Origin: an uncultured Ruminococcus sp.
Lineage (GTDB): Bacteria > Bacillota > Clostridia > Oscillospirales > Ruminococcaceae
NCBI GenBank assembly: GCA_947178195.1
Contig: CAMWXM010000099.1
Location: 1-9,571 of the forward strand
Length of the DNA stretch: 9,571 nucleotides
Direction: 5' to 3'
Positions 5,768 to 9,571 of the stretch are shown one piece after another. The position numbers and the translations under genes were made by a program. The number at the start of each line of letters is the position of its first letter. Positions within the stretch are counted from its first letter, which is position 1. Under the pieces are notes generated by a model. It made no database searches. It saw only the letters and a program-made list of their open reading frames with translations, and was not told where the DNA came from.

Positions 5768-6571
5768 TCACCTCGTTTGTTTATCTGTTGCATCGATCAT
5801 TTTACATAAGGTATTATAATTATCCGTAAGATCGGATATTCCGTCAAAATTATTTCTGTAAAGCTCCAATATTACCGAACAGTCGGGAGATTCCTCTGAA
5901 AGCACATTCAAAAGCTGCTTTACATTAAAGCGTCCCTTTCCGATCTGAAGACAATCTCCCATTTCGCCATGGTCGCTGATATGGACATGAATTACGTTTT
6001 CTTTTAGAGTACGTATAATATTAAAGCTGTTTTCCCCTGCTCTGAAGGCCTGTTTGGTATCAAGTACAAATTTTGCATCTTCTCCCATAAGCCTTTTCAT
6101 ATTGCTCATAAATTCAAGAGAACCGCTCTGACATCTGGATATATTTTCCTGAGCCACTGTAATGCCAAATTCTTTTCCAGCGTTTACAAGTCTTGAATAA
6201 ACCTCGCAGTAATTCTCTGCCGGAAGCTGTATTATTTTTTTATTGCCATGAAAAATAAAAATTTCCGCTCCGATAATATTCATCGCATTAAAATATTTTT
6301 TATAATATTCAATAGCATCCTGTATCCGCCTTTCATATCCCGAAAAAAACAGCATCGGTTCTATAGGAGCGGTAAAGGGGTGAAGCGAACGGCAGCTTAC
6401 TTCAAATCTTTTAAGAGTATCCGCAAGACTGTTTATATATGATTTTTCAAGCTCGCTGTCAGTATTAACAAATATTTCGATATGCTCAATGCCGCTGACA
6501 GCCAGATCATAGACTGCTTCTTCAAGCAGCTTAGGATATAAACAAGCCGACGATACTCCTGCTTTCAGCAT
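5768..6571 (-). CDS. Sugar phosphate isomerase/epimerase-like TIM-barrel protein
   Basis: A 267-residue protein of the AP-endonuclease-2/xylose-isomerase-like TIM-barrel superfamily. Strand-end motifs appear in the right order: H-I-E-I-F (30-34), S-L-H-P-F (62-66), I-F-I-F-H-G (104-109), V-A-Q-E-N (139-143), F-V-L-D-T-K-Q-A (168-175), V-H-I-S-D-H-G (196-202) and V-I-L-E-L-Y (233-238). Probable metal ligands by analogy are E142, D171, H197 and E236. Members include sugar isomerases, epimerases and inosose dehydratases, so the substrate cannot be named from sequence; DNA endonuclease IV is unlikely. The start is supported by AAAGGAG (6579-6585) 7 bases before the ATG. It is followed after 5 bases by nrdR. 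A small mobile element ends only 8 bases upstream of its ribosome binding site, so its native promoter region has been separated or replaced. Confidence 0.85.
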   Translation of the reverse strand: MLKAGVSSACLYPKLLEEAVYDLAVSGIEHIEIFVNTDSELEKSYINSLADTLKRFEVSCRSLHPFTAPIEPMLFFSGYERRIQDAIEYYKKYFNAMNIIGAEIFIFHGNKKIIQLPAENYCEVYSRLVNAGKEFGITVAQENISRCQSGSLEFMSNMKRLMGEDAKFVLDTKQAFRAGENSFNIIRTLKENVIHVHISDHGEMGDCLQIGKGRFNVKQLLNVLSEESPDCSVILELYRNNFDGISDLTDNYNTLCKMIDATDKQTR

Positions 6572-6592
6572 TTTTATTCTCCTTTAATATTA

Positions 6593-6753
6593 GGACGACT
6601 CTAAAAATCTTTGCCATCTATCTGTACTACGCCTTTTGTCGTCATATTGTCCAAAATTTCCTTGGAATACGCCAGTATACCTGCAAAAATTTTGTGCAAT
6701 CTGTCAACAAAATTCGCAGCACATCTAAACGACATAGGTTTTTAGAAGTGTCC
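6593..6753. mobile_element. 161-bp MITE-like element with terminal inverted repeats
   Basis: The ends are imperfect inverted repeats of 18 bases: GGACGACTCTAAAAATCT (6593-6610) and, read inward on the other strand, GGACACTTCTAAAAACCT (6753-6736), with 14 of 18 matching. The element is flanked on both sides by ATTA (6589-6592 and 6754-6757), consistent with a 4-bp target duplication. It is too short for a transposase, so it would be moved in trans by a relative with the same ends. The parent family is not identified. It sits between adhE and the isomerase-like gene. On the - strand it carries TTGACA (6707-6702) and TATACT (6679-6674), but the 22-base spacer is too long for a normal promoter. 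Confidence 0.6.
6601..6735 (-). other. 44-codon open frame spanning the MITE-like element
   Basis: An ATG just inside the right terminal repeat opens a frame that runs to a TAG inside the left terminal repeat, 44 codons with no interruption. The predicted peptide begins MSFRCAANFVDR, continues with a helical Leu/Ile/Lys-rich section and ends VVQIDGKDF. There is no ribosome binding site before the ATG. It may be a remnant of a transposase or other gene of the parent element, or chance in a low-GC element. I do not recognise the peptide and do not claim it is translated. Confidence 0.2.
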
Positions 6754-6763
6754 ATTATTTTTT

Positions 6764-6804
6764 AAGGCAACACTGCACAATTTTTATTTGTGCTGCGTTG
6801 CCTT
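6764..6804. repeat. Hairpin repeat downstream of adhE
   Basis: AAGGCAACACTGCACAA (6764-6780) faces TTGTGCTGCGTTGCCTT (6788-6804), with 15 of 17 positions paired and a 7-base loop. It begins 18 bases past the adhE stop codon, where a terminator is expected. On the - strand, however, only TT and then A residues follow the stem, so it is not a classical U-tract terminator, though it could protect the adhE mRNA 3' end. The right arm matches the GTGCGGTATTGCCTT repeat seen elsewhere at 12 of 15 bases. It starts 10 bases from the end of the MITE-like element. Confidence 0.7.
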
Positions 6805-6821
6805 TAAGAATGCAAATTACA

Positions 6822-9464
6822 TTATTTTCCGTAATATGCCAGCATATAGAGCTTTTTAAGCTCCTCTACCTTAGGCAGACGAGGATTAGCAGTAGTACAC
6901 TGGTCGTCGAATGCCTTATAAGCAAGATCGTCAAGAGCGTTTTCATAAGTCTTAGCATCAATATATGATCTCTTGTCTCTTTCACCAGCTTCCTTGATAG
7001 AAAGTGGGATTCCAACCTTGCCCATAAGCTCTCTTACAGCATCTGCAAGAGCCTTTACTCCTTCTTCATTTGAAGCATCAGCAGAAACGAGTCCGAGATT
7101 TACTGCAATATCAGCATATCTTTCAGGAGCAATATAATGGTCGTATTTTGGCCATGCTGCAAGCTTTGTAGGCGTTGCCTGTCCGTTATATTCGATAACA
7201 TGTGGGAGCAGATAAGCGTTTGCAAGTCCGTGAGGAATATGGAATTCGCCGCCCAGCTTGTGAGCAAGAGAATGGTTGATTCCGAGGAATGCATTAGTAA
7301 ACGCCATACCTGCAATACATGAAGCATTATGCATTTTTTCTCTGGAAACTTCGTCGCCCTGGCTATAAGACGATGGGAGATATTTAAACACAAGCTTTAT
7401 AGCATGGAGAGCCATAGCGTCAGTATAATCGTTGGCAAGAGTAGAAACATATGCCTCGATAGAGTGAGTCAGTACGTCAAGGCCTGTGAATGCTACTGAA
7501 GTTTTCGGAAGGGTCATAACAAACTGTGGGTCTATGATAGCAATATCAGGAGTAAGCTCATAGTCAGCAAGAGGATATTTCATATTGTTTGCCTTATCTG
7601 AAATTACGGCAAATGAGGTTACCTCAGAGCCTGTACCGGAGGTTGTAGGAATAGCCACAAGCTTAGCCTTCTTACCCATTTTAGGGAATTTATAGACTCT
7701 CTTTCTTATATCCATGAATTTTTGAGCCATACCGATAAAGTCTGCGTCAGGATTTTCATAGAACAGCCACATACCCTTTGCGGCGTCGATTGCGGAACCG
7801 CCGCCCAGCGCTACGATAGTATCAGGTCTGAAACGATTCATGACCTCTACGCCCTTTTTAAGAGTTGTAAGATCAGGATCAGGCTCAACCTCACTGAACA
7901 CCTCAACAATCGGATTACCGGCATTTTTTTCAAGCTGATAAATAACCTTTTCGACAAAATTGAATTCTACCATACCCGGATCTGCAACGATCATAACTCT
8001 TTTGATATCCGGCATTTTTGCAAGATACTGAACCGAACCGGGTTCAAAATAAATTTTTTCAGGAACCTTAAACCACTGCATATTCAATCTCCTCTTTGCT
8101 ACTCTCTTTCTGTTAATAAGGTTTTTAGCCGATACATTTTCGGAAACTGAGTTCTTACCGTAAGAACCGCAGCCGAGAGTAAGAGAAGGCGCCATAGAAT
8201 TATATACGTCGCCGATAGCACCGAATGATGCCGGTGAATTTACAACGATACGGCTGGCGTTCATAGCTTCGCCGTATTCTTCGATTATACGGTTATCCGA
8301 CGAATGTACAACAGCGGTATGACCTGCACCGTGCTTTAACATTTCTTTACACATTTCAAAAGCATGCTCTTTATTATCGGATTTTACAACTGCAAGAACA
8401 GGTGAAAGCTTTTCAAGAGCAAGAGGGTTTTCAGAAGCATTGGTATTGCTCAGTTCAACGCAGAGTACCTTTGTTTCCTTTGGAATAGTAATTCCTGCCT
8501 TTTCAGCTATCTGCCATGGATACTGACCTACGACCCAGGGCTGAACCGCCATTTTTTCAACATTTATTACAACGTCCTGGATTTTCTTTATCTCATCCGG
8601 CTTTGCAAAATAGCAGCCGTGATATTTCATAAATGAAACTACTTCATCATATATATCCTTGTCAATAATAGCAGCCTGTTCTGAAGCGCATATCATGCCG
8701 TTATCGAAAGATTTTGAAAGAATAAGGTCGTTTACAGCCTGTTTTACTTTAGCGGATTTCTCAATATAGCAAGGAGTATTTCCCGGACCTACACCTAGAG
8801 CTGGTTTACCAGCCGAATAAGCTGCCTTTACCATTCCCGGACCGCCTGTTGCGAGTATTGTGGCAACGTCGGGGTGATTCATAAGCGCACCTGTAGCGTC
8901 AATAGACGGCGTTTCTATCCACTGAACGCAGTCTTCCGGAGCACCTGCTGCAATTGCAGCATCTCTTACAATCTGGGCTGCTCTTACAGAGCATTTCTGA
9001 GCGTTGGGGTGGAAGCCGAAAATAATAGGATTTCTTGTTTTAGCGCAGATTATCGCTTTGAATAATGTTGTAGAAGTAGGATTTGTAACAGGCGTTACGC
9101 CGGCAACTATACCTACAGGCTCGCCTATTTCCACATAGCCTTCGTTTTCATTGTCCTCGATAATACCAACTGTCTTTTCATATTTTATGGAATGCCAGAT
9201 ATACTCGGTTGAAAAGATATTTTTTGTTACCTTATCTTCAAAAATACCTCTGCCTGTTTCCTCAACAGCCATTTTAGCAAGCTCCATCTGTGCAGATAAA
9301 CCGGCAAGAGCCATTGCCTTGGTGATTTCGTTTATCTTTTCCTGATCAAGCTTCATGTACTTGTCGAGAGCGACCTTTGCCTTCTGGACAAGTTCATCGA
9401 TCATAGCTTTAGGGTCAGCCTGCGGCTGTTCTGCCGCCTTATTTGCTTCTTCATTGTTAGCCAT
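6822..9464 (-). CDS. adhE: Bifunctional acetaldehyde-CoA/alcohol dehydrogenase AdhE
   Basis: An 880-residue fused enzyme that reduces acetyl-CoA to acetaldehyde and then to ethanol, using two NADH. It is cytoplasmic and usually forms long spirosome filaments. The N-terminal aldehyde dehydrogenase part (about 20-440) has the catalytic cysteine C259 in F-D-N-G-M-I-C-A-S-E-Q and the G-V-G-P-G-N-T-P block (224-231). A linker follows (about 441-465), then the iron-dependent alcohol dehydrogenase part (about 466-880) with G-G-G-S (554-557), P-T-T-S-G-T-G-S-E (606-614) and iron ligands D663, H667, H731 and H745. All key residues are present and the length is standard, so it should be active. It has a strong AGGAGG (9472-9477) 7 bases before the ATG. 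A TATAAT at 9489-9484 is probably too close to the start to be the -10, and I see no complete Rex operator in the 107 bases before the window ends. Confidence 0.98.
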   Translation of the reverse strand: MANNEEANKAAEQPQADPKAMIDELVQKAKVALDKYMKLDQEKINEITKAMALAGLSAQMELAKMAVEETGRGIFEDKVTKNIFSTEYIWHSIKYEKTVGIIEDNENEGYVEIGEPVGIVAGVTPVTNPTSTTLFKAIICAKTRNPIIFGFHPNAQKCSVRAAQIVRDAAIAAGAPEDCVQWIETPSIDATGALMNHPDVATILATGGPGMVKAAYSAGKPALGVGPGNTPCYIEKSAKVKQAVNDLILSKSFDNGMICASEQAAIIDKDIYDEVVSFMKYHGCYFAKPDEIKKIQDVVINVEKMAVQPWVVGQYPWQIAEKAGITIPKETKVLCVELSNTNASENPLALEKLSPVLAVVKSDNKEHAFEMCKEMLKHGAGHTAVVHSSDNRIIEEYGEAMNASRIVVNSPASFGAIGDVYNSMAPSLTLGCGSYGKNSVSENVSAKNLINRKRVAKRRLNMQWFKVPEKIYFEPGSVQYLAKMPDIKRVMIVADPGMVEFNFVEKVIYQLEKNAGNPIVEVFSEVEPDPDLTTLKKGVEVMNRFRPDTIVALGGGSAIDAAKGMWLFYENPDADFIGMAQKFMDIRKRVYKFPKMGKKAKLVAIPTTSGTGSEVTSFAVISDKANNMKYPLADYELTPDIAIIDPQFVMTLPKTSVAFTGLDVLTHSIEAYVSTLANDYTDAMALHAIKLVFKYLPSSYSQGDEVSREKMHNASCIAGMAFTNAFLGINHSLAHKLGGEFHIPHGLANAYLLPHVIEYNGQATPTKLAAWPKYDHYIAPERYADIAVNLGLVSADASNEEGVKALADAVRELMGKVGIPLSIKEAGERDKRSYIDAKTYENALDDLAYKAFDDQCTTANPRLPKVEELKKLYMLAYYGK

Positions 9465-9516
9465 AACGTATCCTCCTGAGTAAATTATAATTTTATTGTT
9501 TATTAATGGTGTAGCA

Positions 9517-9542
9517 GCACAATCTTTGTGCGGTATTGCCTT
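9517..9542. repeat. Short palindromic repeat upstream of adhE
   Basis: GCACAA (9517-9522) and TTGTGC (9526-9531) form a tight hairpin with a 3-base loop, followed by GGTATTGCCTT. The stretch GTGCGGTATTGCCTT (9528-9542) matches 14 of 15 bases of 1105-1119 at the DUF4363 terminator and 12 of 15 of the right arm of the hairpin after adhE. It lies about 50 bases before the adhE start, so it is likely in the promoter or leader region. Confidence 0.55.
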
Positions 9543-9571
9543 AACCTTTTTTAAACTATTAACTAACCATA

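Noticed and set aside
6674..6707. Outward promoter within the mobile element
   Set aside because: TTGACA and TATACT are present on the - strand, but the 22-base spacer is well outside the usual 16-18.
7100..8150. Long open frames on other frames within adhE
   Set aside because: They are shadows of an intact, fully conserved 880-codon gene.
9484..9510. Rex operator or standard promoter upstream of adhE
   Set aside because: Only one half of a TTGTTAA-like site is visible, and TATAAT at 9489-9484 would place the RNA start on the ribosome binding site with no good -35.
1..9571. CRISPR array, tRNA or rRNA
   Set aside because: No regularly spaced short repeats and no tRNA-like cloverleaf or rRNA sequence was seen; the repeated blocks are flagellin coding ends and scattered palindromes.

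Overview
The window looks like chromosomal DNA of a motile, anaerobic, low-GC Firmicute of the class Clostridia. A gut Oscillospiraceae/Ruminococcaceae-type organism is my best guess. The reasons are strong AGGAGG-type ribosome binding sites, AT-rich codon use, U-tract terminators, the DUF421-DUF4363 gene pair typical of Clostridia, a fused AdhE of fermentative type, and short palindromic repeats scattered between genes. The species is not determinable by eye.

Layout. Left half, + strand: a DUF421 membrane protein (30-716) overlaps a small membrane-anchored DUF4363 protein (703-1080), and the pair is closed by a hairpin terminator (1089-1128). After a structured leader come three tandem flagellin genes (1233-2357, 2385-3521, 3549-4721). 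They are separated by two identical 27-bp spacers and end at a strong terminator (4741-4786) that also faces the convergent gene on the other side. Right half, - strand, read right to left: adhE (9464-6822), a hairpin repeat (6764-6804), a 161-bp MITE-like element with terminal inverted repeats and a 4-bp target duplication (6593-6753), a two-gene unit of a TIM-barrel sugar-phosphate-isomerase-like protein (6571-5768) and nrdR (5762-5274), then a small DUF4870/Tic20-like membrane protein (5180-4788) with its own candidate promoter.

Functions. The flagellins build the filament. They share nearly identical ends that form the filament core and differ in the exposed middle. AdhE makes ethanol from acetyl-CoA and re-oxidises NADH. 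NrdR is the repressor of ribonucleotide reductase genes. The two small membrane proteins and the DUF421 protein have no firmly known role. I see no single new multi-gene system. The points most worth a second look are the flagellin array (start sites in the loops of matching hairpins, invariant cysteines, an insertion in a normally tight domain-1 turn), the small mobile element with an open frame running almost end to end, and a family of related palindromes found at four places between genes.
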